A stretch of DNA of 40,543 nt from JAGOGN01 sp036652735 (GTDB lineage Bacteria > Bacillota > Clostridia > Lachnospirales > Lachnospiraceae), in NCBI GenBank assembly GCA_036652735.1, contig JAVVVI010000019.1, forward strand, positions 1 to 40,543, given 5' to 3'. Below the pieces are notes generated by a model. That model saw nothing but the letters and a program-made list of their open reading frames with translations, made no database searches and had not been told where the DNA came from. Numbering within the stretch: the stretch's first letter is position 1; every line of letters starts with the position of its first letter. The position numbers and the translations under genes were made by a program. Shown piece by piece: positions 1-7,946 of the stretch.

Positions 1-303
1 GGGATGTGCATCTTCAATGGATGTTGGAAAAATCGTCACCTTTAATCCTTTTTTTTCTGCAATCATTAAACTGTCTCGAATCTGTTCATCATCCGGATTC
101 ATTCCTAAAATACCGCCTACCAGCGCACGATCCGTTCCATGCCCCTTGTATGTTTTGGCAAATGACCCATGAAGCTTAATTTCTGCTTCTGTTATGGTTC
201 CTCCAAATAACTGTCTTGCAAGCTTTCCAATTCTTGCAGCTCCTGCAGTGTGGGAACTGCTTGGTCCTATCATGATTGGTCCTACGATATCAAATACATT
301 CAT
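1..303 (-). CDS. sdaAB: L-serine dehydratase, iron-sulfur-dependent, beta subunit (partial, runs off window start)
   Basis: Translating the minus strand from the ATG at 303 gives 101 codons open to the window edge. The protein starts MNVFDIVGPIMIGPSSSHTA, the typical N-terminus of the beta subunit of the two-subunit, [4Fe-4S] L-serine dehydratase that deaminates serine to pyruvate in anaerobes; the GPSSSHTAG motif and a later HGSFAKTYKGHGTD segment are characteristic of the family. The C-terminal half, including the ACT-like part, lies outside the window. A GAGGTAG ribosome binding site precedes the ATG. It starts only 24 bp after the argS stop, so the two are probably co-transcribed. The alpha subunit, sdaAA, is expected next, beyond the edge. 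Confidence 0.9.
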   Translation of the reverse strand, partial: MNVFDIVGPIMIGPSSSHTAGAARIGKLARQLFGGTITEAEIKLHGSFAKTYKGHGTDRALVGGILGMNPDDEQIRDSLMIAEKKGLKVTIFPTSIEDAHP

Positions 304-327
304 GTATCTACCTCATCCGTAGTATTT

Positions 328-2094
328 TTACATACGATCCGGTGCCTCAAATCCCAGAACGTCAATACAAGTTTCCATTATATTTTTTGTGAGAATCAAT
401 AATTTAATGTATCCACCTTGAATTTCCTGATTTTCCTCTATCATAATCTTTGTCTCATGATAAAAATGATTGAATGCATTTGCAAGTTCATAAAGATAGG
501 AACACACCTTGTGGGGTGCATTTTCCAGCGAAGCATTCTCCATCATTGCATTAAACCCGGAAATTACTGTCATTAGTTCCTTTTCGCTCTCCGAATGTGC
601 CGGAAGTATTCTATATTGTTCCGCATTCTTTCCAGCCTTACTATATTTTGTCAATATGGATTTCATACGAACTATGGTGTATAGTAAATAAGGTCCTGTA
701 TTTCCTTCAAAAGAAGTAAACCGTTCCAGATCAAACACATAATCCTTGGATGCCTGATTGGATAAATCCCCATATTTAATTGCGGAAAGTGCAACCATTT
801 TTGCTGTCTTTCTTCCTTCTTCTTCTTCCACCGTGTGATTTTCTGCTATCTTTTCATACATTTGTTCATTAATATCCGAAAGCAGGGTTTCAAGACGCAT
901 CACTCCGCCTTCTCTTGTTTTAAATGGTTTTCCATCTTTGCCATTCATGGTTCCAAATCCAAGAAATTCCAATTTTACGGTATCCGGTATAATTCCTATT
1001 TTACGTGCACAACGAAATACCTGAACGAAATGCATATCCTGACGTTTATCTACAACGTAAAGAATCTCATCCGGATGATAATCCTGCATTCTCTGAACCA
1101 GCGTAGCTAAATCTGTTGTGGCATACAAGGATGCACCATCTGATTTTTCAATAATGCAAGGAGGAATCTCTTTGGTATCCGTGTCTTCCTTAACATCCAC
1201 TACCAATGCGCCCTCACTAACATGCGCAAATCCATCTTTTTTCATTTTTTCAACCATTGCGGGAATAAATGGCTGGGCATCTGATTCTCCCTTCCACAAT
1301 TCAAAAGAAACATTCAAATTACCATAATTTTTCTTAAGATCCTCAACGGATATCTTAAGTATCTGCTCCAATAATGCTTTATATCCCGGAATTCCCTGTT
1401 GAATATACACGGTCGCCTGCATCGCATCTTCTTTATATTCCGGATGTTCTTTCGCATAGCTACTGGCATATGGATAAATTTCTTCCAGCTCGGTAAGGGT
1501 AAACGGCGCTTCTTTTGGATATTCTCCACAATAACCTGAGTCAAAATAAGACAACTGTGGCTTTCTTACCTTTAATTCGGTCATAATCAGTCCCATTGGA
1601 AGACCCCAGTCACCCATATGGACATCTCCGAATACCTCATGTCCCATAAACTTCTGGATTCGTTTGATACTCTCTCCAATAATTGCCGTACGCAAATGCC
1701 CCACATGTAATGGTTTTGCCACATTTGGTCCACCATAATCTATCACAATTGTTTTCTTCTTTTTGGCTTTATCACATCCATAACGTTGATCGGAATCCAT
1801 TCCATTTAAATAGTCTGCCAAAAATTGCTTATTTAAAATGATATTCAAAAATCCCGGTTTTACAGATTCTACACTTTCAAACAGTTTGTTGTCGTTTAAA
1901 GCTTCTTTTATTTCATCAGCAATTAGAAAAGGTGCTTTATGATAGACCTTTGCTGCGGCCATTGCACCGTTACACTGATATTCACATAAATCCGGTCGAT
2001 TGGAGCTGGAACTCTTTCCAAAGTTTTCGCTATATCCTTTTTGCGCAAATGCTTTGGATACCTCTTCTGTTATTAAGCTTAATATTTTATCCAT
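328..2094 (-). CDS. argS: Arginine--tRNA ligase
   Basis: A 588-residue class I aminoacyl-tRNA synthetase that charges tRNA-Arg in the cytoplasm. The HIGH signature is seen as KPLHVGHLRTAIIGES near residues 127-142, preceded by the family-specific GGPNVAKPLH context. The KMSK region has the ArgS-type form DGKPFKTREGGVMRL. The N-terminal ~110 residues match the ArgS additional domain, and the C-terminal helical anticodon-binding domain ends in IDVLGFEAPDRM, a usual ArgS ending. Length is normal for the family. An AGGCAGG site lies a few bases before the ATG. The gene probably has its own promoter, overlapping the dapF stop, and reads on into sdaAB. Confidence 0.97.
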   Translation of the reverse strand: MDKILSLITEEVSKAFAQKGYSENFGKSSSSNRPDLCEYQCNGAMAAAKVYHKAPFLIADEIKEALNDNKLFESVESVKPGFLNIILNKQFLADYLNGMDSDQRYGCDKAKKKKTIVIDYGGPNVAKPLHVGHLRTAIIGESIKRIQKFMGHEVFGDVHMGDWGLPMGLIMTELKVRKPQLSYFDSGYCGEYPKEAPFTLTELEEIYPYASSYAKEHPEYKEDAMQATVYIQQGIPGYKALLEQILKISVEDLKKNYGNLNVSFELWKGESDAQPFIPAMVEKMKKDGFAHVSEGALVVDVKEDTDTKEIPPCIIEKSDGASLYATTDLATLVQRMQDYHPDEILYVVDKRQDMHFVQVFRCARKIGIIPDTVKLEFLGFGTMNGKDGKPFKTREGGVMRLETLLSDINEQMYEKIAENHTVEEEEGRKTAKMVALSAIKYGDLSNQASKDYVFDLERFTSFEGNTGPYLLYTIVRMKSILTKYSKAGKNAEQYRILPAHSESEKELMTVISGFNAMMENASLENAPHKVCSYLYELANAFNHFYHETKIMIEENQEIQGGYIKLLILTKNIMETCIDVLGFEAPDRM

Positions 2095-2128
2095 GTTAAC
2101 CTGCCTTTTCCCTATTTCTGATTTTAAA

Positions 2129-2157
2129 ATTATAATACTTTTATAGTTCCTTTACAA
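2129..2157 (-). promoter_or_regulatory. Putative sigma-A promoter for argS-sdaAB
   Basis: On the minus strand a TATAAT at 2134-2129 is preceded, after exactly 17 bp, by TTGTAA at 2157-2152 (4 of 6 matches to TTGACA). It lies between the dapF stop and the argS ATG and overlaps the dapF stop codon. Inferred from consensus only. Confidence 0.5.
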
Positions 2158-2997
2158 GAAGAAATTCTCTGTTATCATCATCATTCCCACAGCTTCCACT
2201 GTCCCGGTCATAATAATCGTTTCATCCTGGGTAAGTTCTATGGTCAATTCGCCTCCCGGCATTGCAACCACCACTTTCTGATCTACCATTCCAAGGCGGT
2301 GCGCTACCGCAGCTGCTGCACAGGCTCCTGTTCCTGAAGCAAGTGTATAACCTGCCCCTCTTTCATATACTTCAATTCTAATTTTATTACGGTCCTGCAC
2401 CTCTACAAGCATACAATTGATTCGGTCCGGAAAACAAGGTGCACTTTCCACATATGGTCCGATTTCCATTACCTTTTTTCGTGTTACCTCTTCTGTAAAA
2501 ATTGCACAATGGGGATTTCCAACGCTGAGACAGGTAACCGGATATATTGTTCCATTAAATTCCATTGGTTCTTCAATTACCTCTCGTTCCACCCCACTTA
2601 CCGGAATCTTTGTTGCATGAAAATCTGCTTTTCCCATCTCTGCACGTACGAGTGTTGCTTCTTCATTTAAAAACTCAACCAGTACCTCACCACTAATTGT
2701 AGAAAAAACAGCCTGATTCCCGGTTACATAACCTTCCTCTTTTAGATACTTTCCAAAAATCCGAACGCCGGTACCACTTTTTGCAGCTTCACTGCCATCG
2801 GGATTAAAACACTGCACTTTCATTTTTCCATCTTCTAAAATTGGTCCAAAAAGAATTCCATCTGCACCAATGCCAAAGTTTCTTTTACAAAGTTTCTTAA
2901 TCTGTCTTGTCTTAAGTTCTACATTGTTTTTATTTGGGTCAATTACGAGATAATCATTTCCCAATCCATGATATTTTTTTATTACAAGTGATCCCAT
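2152..2997 (-). CDS. dapF: Diaminopimelate epimerase-family protein with both catalytic cysteines replaced by serine
   Basis: The fold family is clear: KYHGLGNDYLVID at the N-terminus, GIGADG, the SVGNPHCAIF motif and a second half ending in ERGAGYTLASGTGACAAAA. DapF converts LL- to meso-diaminopimelate using two cysteines, in the motifs xxCGNGxR and ACGTGA. Here these positions read AAKSGTGVR (Ser74) and LASGTGA (Ser221), counted from the ATG at 2997. Both codons (AGT and TCA) were checked in the nucleotide sequence. The ATG at 2997 is preferred over an upstream TTG (3009) because GGAGG sits 5 bp before it; length is then 281 residues. No in-frame damage is seen. It may be a DapF paralogue with changed chemistry or another role; the family call is sure, the reaction is not. 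Confidence 0.85.
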   Translation of the reverse strand: MGSLVIKKYHGLGNDYLVIDPNKNNVELKTRQIKKLCKRNFGIGADGILFGPILEDGKMKVQCFNPDGSEAAKSGTGVRIFGKYLKEEGYVTGNQAVFSTISGEVLVEFLNEEATLVRAEMGKADFHATKIPVSGVEREVIEEPMEFNGTIYPVTCLSVGNPHCAIFTEEVTRKKVMEIGPYVESAPCFPDRINCMLVEVQDRNKIRIEVYERGAGYTLASGTGACAAAAVAHRLGMVDQKVVVAMPGGELTIELTQDETIIMTGTVEAVGMMMITENFFL

Positions 2998-3100
2998 TCC
3001 TGCCTCCAACTACCTTGATTTTTCTGTTTTTCTTTTATAAAATTGGCGCAGCAGTGTGGACTTATTTATATCTTCCACTTCCTACCGCGCCTTAGTATCC

Positions 3101-3628
3101 CTATTCTTCCATCACACCTCTATTGGCTTCGAACATATTCTCCATAAGCTTCTCACGCTCATGTATGATCTCATCGGCTTTTATTCTCGCATGTTCATCT
3201 ACATAACCCTGACCGTATATACCGGAATAAGCACCCGTTGCTGAATTATATAGCTTTTGTTTTTCTTCATCGGGGCGTTCCTGTAGAAGCTTCTCGGCCC
3301 ATTCCGCACCCTTTGCTATATTATCTTCCTGTGCCTCTTCCATTAATCTGGCAACAATTTCCTCGGCTTTTCTCAATGCTTCCTCGTCTGCCTGGTTTTT
3401 CTTCTGTTCCTGTTCATCTATGGGTTCTTCCAACTCTTCCTGCTCTTCCGGTGGCAATTTTATTTCTCTTACCATTGTTCCTAACGGCTCAACTACAATT
3501 GAACCTGATGATTCTTCCTCTTGAGGAACTACCAGATTAACATTGTATCTTTTAATAATACTTTTTCGGATTTTTTCCTGAAAATCCCGCCGGTCAATGG
3601 GATCCGTAAGCGGCGTATGGTAATTCAT
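3101..3628 (-). CDS. Hypothetical charged, coiled-coil-like protein downstream of hydF
   Basis: I do not recognise this 175-residue protein. It begins MNYHTPLTDPIDRRDFQEKI, has a middle region very rich in Glu and Gln (roughly residues 55-110), with long helical heptad-like stretches, and ends in MFEANRGVMEE. There is no signal peptide, membrane segment or cysteine cluster. The ORF could extend to 3745, but that would overlap the end of hydF. The ATG at 3628 has a good AAAGAGGTGA site, so it is preferred. A promoter matching consensus (3678-3706) sits over the end of hydF, so the gene can be expressed apart from the hydrogenase maturation genes. No function is proposed. Confidence 0.75.
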   Translation of the reverse strand: MNYHTPLTDPIDRRDFQEKIRKSIIKRYNVNLVVPQEEESSGSIVVEPLGTMVREIKLPPEEQEELEEPIDEQEQKKNQADEEALRKAEEIVARLMEEAQEDNIAKGAEWAEKLLQERPDEEKQKLYNSATGAYSGIYGQGYVDEHARIKADEIIHEREKLMENMFEANRGVMEE

Positions 3629-3677
3629 ACCGTCACCTCTTTTTCCAAACAATAAAACATGCTTTTGTAGTAAACAT

Positions 3678-3706
3678 ATTATATCACCCTTAAACCAAAG
3701 ATGCAA
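3678..3706 (-). promoter_or_regulatory. Putative sigma-A promoter for the hypothetical gene after hydF
   Basis: Minus-strand TTGCAT (3706-3701), 17-bp spacer, TATAAT (3683-3678). It overlaps the last codons of hydF and lies about 50 bp upstream of the ATG at 3628. Confidence 0.6.
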
Positions 3707-4919
3707 CATCTGGAAAAACTTCCAAAGTCCTTTCCAATATTCCATTCATATATGCGATACAAGTCCCATAGTTGGTAATCGGAACAGCTGCATCCTTGGC
3801 ACAGGCAATTCGATATTGCATTTCCCGCTCATTTAACATACAGCCCCCGCAATGGACAATCATTGCGTATTCCTGTAATTCCATTGGGAATTCTGTTCCA
3901 CTGGTAAATTCAAATTGAAGTTCTTTTTGGGTAAATGCAGTAATCCAGTTTGGCATCTTAACGGTTCCAATATCTTCACACTGACGATGATGGGTACAGC
4001 CTTCTGCAATTAATATTTTGTCAGAATCCTTTAATTTTTTTAGGTATGCTGCTCCCTGAACCATTTGCTGCAAATTCCCCTTATATCGTGCAAATAATAT
4101 AGAAAAAGAAGTCAACGCAATCTCTTTTGGCACTTGTTTCGCCACTTTTTTAAAAATCTGGCTATCGGTAATAACCATCTTTGGCCGTTGTTTCAGGAAA
4201 TCCAGTGTCTCTTGCAAAGAGTCTTCTTTTGTAACCATGACAATCCCTTCTGCATCTATGATATCCCGGATTGTCTGCTGCTGTGGTAAAATCAACCGTC
4301 CTTTTGGTGCCGCCGAATCCACGGGCACCACTAATACAACCACATCTTTTGGTGCAATCAAATCTCCCACAATCATTTTTTTATTTCCGGTAGTATCCAC
4401 CTTCGCTGCAATCAGTTCTTTTAATTCATTGATATTATTGTGCCCGGTTGCACTTACAAATATAGTATTCTCCAAAAATCGTTCCTGTGACTGCAGACTT
4501 CTAATTTGTTCCATTGTAAGTAAATCAGCTTTATTTATAACCAGAACATAGGGAACTCCCTTTTTTATAAAATATTCAATTAAGTTATCTTCTGTCTCGT
4601 TGGTTCCCACGGTTCCATCAATCACCAATAATGCAAGATCCGTCTTGTTTAACACCTGATAACTTTTTTTCATTCGAAGCTCCCCAAGTGCGCCCTCATC
4701 ATCAAGCCCGGGGGTGTCAATTAACACCACCGGACCCAATGGCAGAAGTTCCATTGATTTTAATACCGGATCTGTTGTTGTGCCCTTTACGTCTGAGACA
4801 ACAGCCAGATTTTGCCCGGTAATTGCATTGATAATACTGGATTTTCCTGCATTTCTCCTTCCAAAGATTCCAATATGAAGACGCTCTGAAGACGGTGTAT
4901 CATTCATTCCCATATCCAT
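3690..4919 (-). CDS. hydF: [FeFe] hydrogenase maturation GTPase HydF
   Basis: HydF is the scaffold on which the 2Fe subcluster of the [FeFe]-hydrogenase H-cluster is assembled before transfer to HydA. The N-terminal GTPase domain shows the Walker A motif GRRNAGKSS (20-28), the G3 motif DTPG (68-71) and the G4 motif NKAD (129-132). A dimerisation domain follows. The C-terminal cluster-binding domain has the CxHx(n)HCxxC pattern: Cys308, His310, and HCGGC at 356-360. At 409 residues the length is normal. A start at 4919 follows an AGGAGAGG site. It is the last maturase in the hydE-hydG-hydF run, 36 bp after hydG. Confidence 0.97.
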   Translation of the reverse strand: MDMGMNDTPSSERLHIGIFGRRNAGKSSIINAITGQNLAVVSDVKGTTTDPVLKSMELLPLGPVVLIDTPGLDDEGALGELRMKKSYQVLNKTDLALLVIDGTVGTNETEDNLIEYFIKKGVPYVLVINKADLLTMEQIRSLQSQERFLENTIFVSATGHNNINELKELIAAKVDTTGNKKMIVGDLIAPKDVVVLVVPVDSAAPKGRLILPQQQTIRDIIDAEGIVMVTKEDSLQETLDFLKQRPKMVITDSQIFKKVAKQVPKEIALTSFSILFARYKGNLQQMVQGAAYLKKLKDSDKILIAEGCTHHRQCEDIGTVKMPNWITAFTQKELQFEFTSGTEFPMELQEYAMIVHCGGCMLNEREMQYRIACAKDAAVPITNYGTCIAYMNGILERTLEVFPDVASLV

Positions 4920-4955
4920 TTTCCTCTCCTGTACTGACTCTGAACTTCCCTTTTC

Positions 4956-6368
4956 TTAAAAACGGAAATCCCGCTTTCCATTATCAATATCCAGCAAATG
5001 CTCCTGTGCTAATTTTCTTGCATTTTCATTTGGTATCTTTGGCAATTCCCTGGCAATCAGTTCCTTTCCAAGTTTTCTAACACCTTCCGACGCATAGTCA
5101 TCTAAATACTCATTCAATGTCATTAAGGCATTTGGATGGCAGCAATTTGCAATTTGTCCACTTTTCACCAGTTTCATAAAACGGTCTCCGGTTCTGCCCT
5201 CTCTATAGCAGGCCGTACAGAAGCTTGGAACATAACCGCCTTCAATTAACCAGCCCACCACTTCATCCAGTGTTCGATTATCGCTTACATCAAATTGTTC
5301 CGTATTTTCTTCTACGCCCTCTGCATATCCACCTACACTGGTTTTACTTCCTCCACTCACCTGTGAGACACCAAGCTGCAATACCTTTTCTCTGGTTTCC
5401 TTGGATTCCCTGGTGGAAATAATCATTCCGGTATATGGAACTGCAATACGAATACAAGCTACAATCTTTGCAAATATTTCATCGGTAATGCCATTATCAA
5501 AGGCTTCTGGATCAATATCATCTGCTTTTCTCACACGTGGAATGCTGATTGTATGTGGTCCTACTCCCTTATATGCTTCTAAATGCTCTGCATGCATTAG
5601 TAATCCAGCAAAATCATAACGATAGAGATTTAAACCAAACAACACACCGATTCCCACATCATCAATTCCACCGTCCATTGCACGGTCCATTGCCTCTGTA
5701 TGATAAATATATTTGCTTTTGGGTCCGGTTGGATGAAGTCTTTCATAGGCTGCTTTATTGTAAGTCTCCTGGAATAAAATATAAGTTCCGATTCCTGCCT
5801 CTTTTAACTTCCGGTAATTTTCAATTGTTGTGGCTGCAATGTTCACATTCACTCTTCGAATGGCTCCATTTTTATGCTTTATACTATAAATTGTTTGAAT
5901 GCTCTCAAGAATATACTCAATCGGAGAATTCACCGGATCTTCTCCTGATTCAATTGCAAGACGTTTATGTCCCATATCCTGCAGGGCAATTACTTCCTTC
6001 ACAATTTCTTCCTGGGTTAATTTTTTACGGGTAATGTGTTTATTTCTTGCATGATAGGGACAATATTCACAGCCATTCACACAATAATTAGACAGATACA
6101 GTGGTGCAAACATTACAATTCTGTTTCCATAAAAATCCTGTTTAATCTCTTTTGCAAGTTTATAAATTTCCTGATTTTTATCTTCCAATTCACATTCCAG
6201 CAATACCATAGCTTCTCTGTGACTGACACCTTTTCGAAGGCGCGCTTTTGCAATAATTTGATCGATCAGCTCTTCATTTGTTTTGTTTTCCTGGGCATAA
6301 GCCAAGGTCTCTAAAATTTCCCCATCATCAATAAATTCCTCTGCATTCGGTGATTTTACATTATACAT
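4956..6368 (-). CDS. hydG: [FeFe] hydrogenase H-cluster radical SAM maturase HydG
   Basis: HydG cleaves tyrosine to p-cresol, CO and cyanide and delivers an Fe(CO)2(CN) unit for the hydrogenase active site. The radical SAM cluster is the CxxxCxxC at Cys96, Cys100 and Cys103 (CVNGCEYCPYH). The C-terminal CxxC...C motif that carries HydG's auxiliary cluster is present at Cys384, Cys387 and Cys409/410 (FCTACYREGRTGDRFM onward); ThiH, the closest paralogue family, lacks this. The length of 470 is typical. The first 8 bp overlap the end of hydE, which implies translational coupling. Confidence 0.97.
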   Translation of the reverse strand: MYNVKSPNAEEFIDDGEILETLAYAQENKTNEELIDQIIAKARLRKGVSHREAMVLLECELEDKNQEIYKLAKEIKQDFYGNRIVMFAPLYLSNYCVNGCEYCPYHARNKHITRKKLTQEEIVKEVIALQDMGHKRLAIESGEDPVNSPIEYILESIQTIYSIKHKNGAIRRVNVNIAATTIENYRKLKEAGIGTYILFQETYNKAAYERLHPTGPKSKYIYHTEAMDRAMDGGIDDVGIGVLFGLNLYRYDFAGLLMHAEHLEAYKGVGPHTISIPRVRKADDIDPEAFDNGITDEIFAKIVACIRIAVPYTGMIISTRESKETREKVLQLGVSQVSGGSKTSVGGYAEGVEENTEQFDVSDNRTLDEVVGWLIEGGYVPSFCTACYREGRTGDRFMKLVKSGQIANCCHPNALMTLNEYLDDYASEGVRKLGKELIARELPKIPNENARKLAQEHLLDIDNGKRDFRF

Positions 6369-7419
6369 AACTTTCCTCCTTGTAGTCTCCTCTGTGGGTG
6401 ACTATTTCATATTCTATTTTTTTCATTTGTTCTTTTAAAAGTTCTAATCCTTCAGCAGATTCGCCTCCGGAACTTTTTTTATTATTATATAAACTATATT
6501 TTTCTCTGCTTTCTACTGGCGAAAGGTTCGGCATTATTACATTTGCACCCGCAAGTATTCCTTTTTCCCGCCCATTTTCCGCAATCGTTGCCAGCGCCGT
6601 TGTGGCCGGCAGCAATACATTTGGCAGCATTAATCGAATCAGTGCGATTGTATAAACTGTATCCTCCATATTCCCCGGGGTTTCCTTTGCAAATGGTGTC
6701 TCCCTATGGGGAATAAATGGTCCAATTCCAACCATCTGGGGGTTTAGTTTTTTCATATACACCATGTCTTTTGCCAGGCATTCCGATGTCTGTCCCGGAC
6801 TTCCAATCATCATTCCACATCCGGTCTGGTATCCAATTTCTTTTAAATCCTTTAGGCATTGCAAACGATGCTCCAATTGCAGTGCATTCGGATGTAAAAT
6901 CTGGTAATGATTGGCGTCTGCTGTTTCGTGACGGAGAAGATAACGGTTGGCACCCGCTTTAAAGAATCTTTGGTAACTTTCTCGTTCCCTTTCCCCAAGA
7001 GACAGTGTAATTGCACAATCCGGAAATCTTTTATGTATCTCTCTAATAATTTCCTCCATGCGTTCATCTGTGAAGTAGCCATCTTCCCCTCCCTGTAATA
7101 CAAATGTTCGAAATCCAAGGGAATACCCATTCTCACAGCAGGAGAGAATTTCTTCCTTTGTAAGGCGATATCTTTCTGCGGCTTTATTACTCTTTCTAAT
7201 TCCACAATAATAACAATCGTTCCTGCAATAACTGGAAATCTCAATTAAACCACGAATAAAGATTTGTTTTCCAAACTGCTTTATCGTCTCTTTTACCGCA
7301 CATTGATACAGATACTCCTCTGTTTCAGAATCTCTTTCTGAAAATAACTCGATCCATTCCGGCTCCGACAATTGACGTTGTTTCATCAATTGTTCAATCA
7401 ATCTTACTTGTCTTCTCAT
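6361..7419 (-). CDS. hydE: [FeFe] hydrogenase H-cluster radical SAM maturase HydE
   Basis: HydE is the third maturase; together with HydG it makes the organometallic precursor of the H-cluster. The radical SAM motif is Cys65-x3-Cys69-x2-Cys72 in SSYCRNDCYYCGIR. Further family features include VLQGGEDG and the stretch HETADANHYQILHP, seen in the HydE/PylB/BioB group. At 352 residues it has the family's usual length. The start overlaps the preceding small regulator gene by 4 bp (ATGA), so the whole set appears to be one tightly coupled operon. Confidence 0.96.
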   Translation of the reverse strand: MRRQVRLIEQLMKQRQLSEPEWIELFSERDSETEEYLYQCAVKETIKQFGKQIFIRGLIEISSYCRNDCYYCGIRKSNKAAERYRLTKEEILSCCENGYSLGFRTFVLQGGEDGYFTDERMEEIIREIHKRFPDCAITLSLGERERESYQRFFKAGANRYLLRHETADANHYQILHPNALQLEHRLQCLKDLKEIGYQTGCGMMIGSPGQTSECLAKDMVYMKKLNPQMVGIGPFIPHRETPFAKETPGNMEDTVYTIALIRLMLPNVLLPATTALATIAENGREKGILAGANVIMPNLSPVESREKYSLYNNKKSSGGESAEGLELLKEQMKKIEYEIVTHRGDYKEESYV

Positions 7420-7676
7420 ACTGTCTCCGTTAACTTTAAATAGGATGTCTTTGTGGATATTCCCTGTAATCGTCCAAGCTTTCCTGACAATGCACTAATT
7501 ACATCTCCCGGTGCATCCATCGCAACTGTAATAATGGAAATATTTCGTTCTTTATAGGGCATTCCTACCCTCCCTATAATATAGGGCCCATATACATGAA
7601 GAATTTCATTTAACTTCATAATACAGTCTTGATTTTCTACTGCGATTACCACTACCGCAACTCTGTTTTCTTCCAT
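7416..7676 (-). CDS. TM1266-family iron-only hydrogenase system regulator (ACT-like)
   Basis: This 86-residue protein belongs to the small ferredoxin-like-fold family often called the iron-only hydrogenase system regulator, after Thermotoga TM1266, whose genes neighbour hydE/hydG/hydF in many anaerobes. Visible features are the alternating strand-helix pattern of an ACT/NikR-C-like domain (RVAVVVIAVEN ... LNEILHVYGPYIIGRVGMPY ... ISIITVAMDA) and an ending with Gly-rich GISTKTSYLK. There is no DNA-binding domain in it, so it more likely senses a small ligand or modulates a partner. A GGAGGAAA site precedes the ATG. The family link is good; its actual role is not established from sequence. Confidence 0.88.
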   Translation of the reverse strand: MEENRVAVVVIAVENQDCIMKLNEILHVYGPYIIGRVGMPYKERNISIITVAMDAPGDVISALSGKLGRLQGISTKTSYLKLTETV

Positions 7677-7723
7677 ATTTTCCTCCGAACTACCCTTATT
7701 CGCAATGAATCTTTCCTATTGCA

Positions 7724-7751
7724 TAAAAAAAACCATGCCAAACGGCATGGT
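7724..7751 (-). terminator. Intrinsic terminator at the end of the hyd leader
   Basis: Minus-strand hairpin with an 8-bp perfect stem (ACCATGCC/GGCATGGT, loop GTTT; 7751-7732) followed by eight T residues (7731-7724). It stands about 50 bp before the regulator-hydE operon and after the leader promoter at 7884-7912. It can stop transcription from both sigG and the leader, or act as a regulated attenuator. Confidence 0.9.
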
Positions 7752-7877
7752 CATATACATAAAAAGTGTGTCCTTTTACCTGTATTTGACTTTGTCGTCA
7801 GGAATCCCTTCTAACTCAGTAATACTTCAATACTTCTTTATTATAAACCGTCAGAACAACTTTCGATTTATTTTTAC
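7732..7877 (-). ncRNA. Uncharacterised structured leader or small RNA upstream of the hydrogenase maturation operon
   Basis: The promoter at 7884-7912 predicts transcription from about 7877, yielding an RNA of roughly 150 nt that ends at a textbook terminator before the operon ATG at 7676. The RNA contains a direct repeat (GAAGTATT twice), a hairpin-like CCTGACGACAAAGTCAAATACAGG region near 7778-7801, and two copies of the sequence CTGACG. No ORF with a ribosome binding site is evident. I compared it by eye with T-box, SAM, TPP, purine, glycine, lysine, cobalamin, preQ1, c-di-GMP, fluoride, THF and molybdenum-cofactor riboswitches and the SRP and 6S RNAs and saw no match. Either a riboswitch/attenuator for the hyd operon or a free small RNA is possible. 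Confidence 0.5.
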
Positions 7878-7883
7878 AAATTC

Positions 7884-7912
7884 ATTATACCCGATTTTTT
7901 TTGAAAAGACAA
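7884..7912 (-). promoter_or_regulatory. Strong sigma-A promoter for the hyd leader/operon
   Basis: Minus-strand TTGTCT (7912-7907), 17-bp spacer, perfect TATAAT (7889-7884). It lies just after the sigG stop and drives the hyd leader. Nothing in the 45 bp between the terminator and the regulator ATG looks like a second promoter, so read-through of the terminator is probably needed for operon expression. Confidence 0.8.
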
Positions 7913-7946
7913 ACTGTTTTTACACAATTCACAATTTTTTAACTTT

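Noticed and set aside
6852..7244. A 130-codon open frame on the same strand inside hydE in another frame
   Set aside because: It lies wholly within the intact, recognisable hydE gene, has no ribosome binding site and shows no domain.
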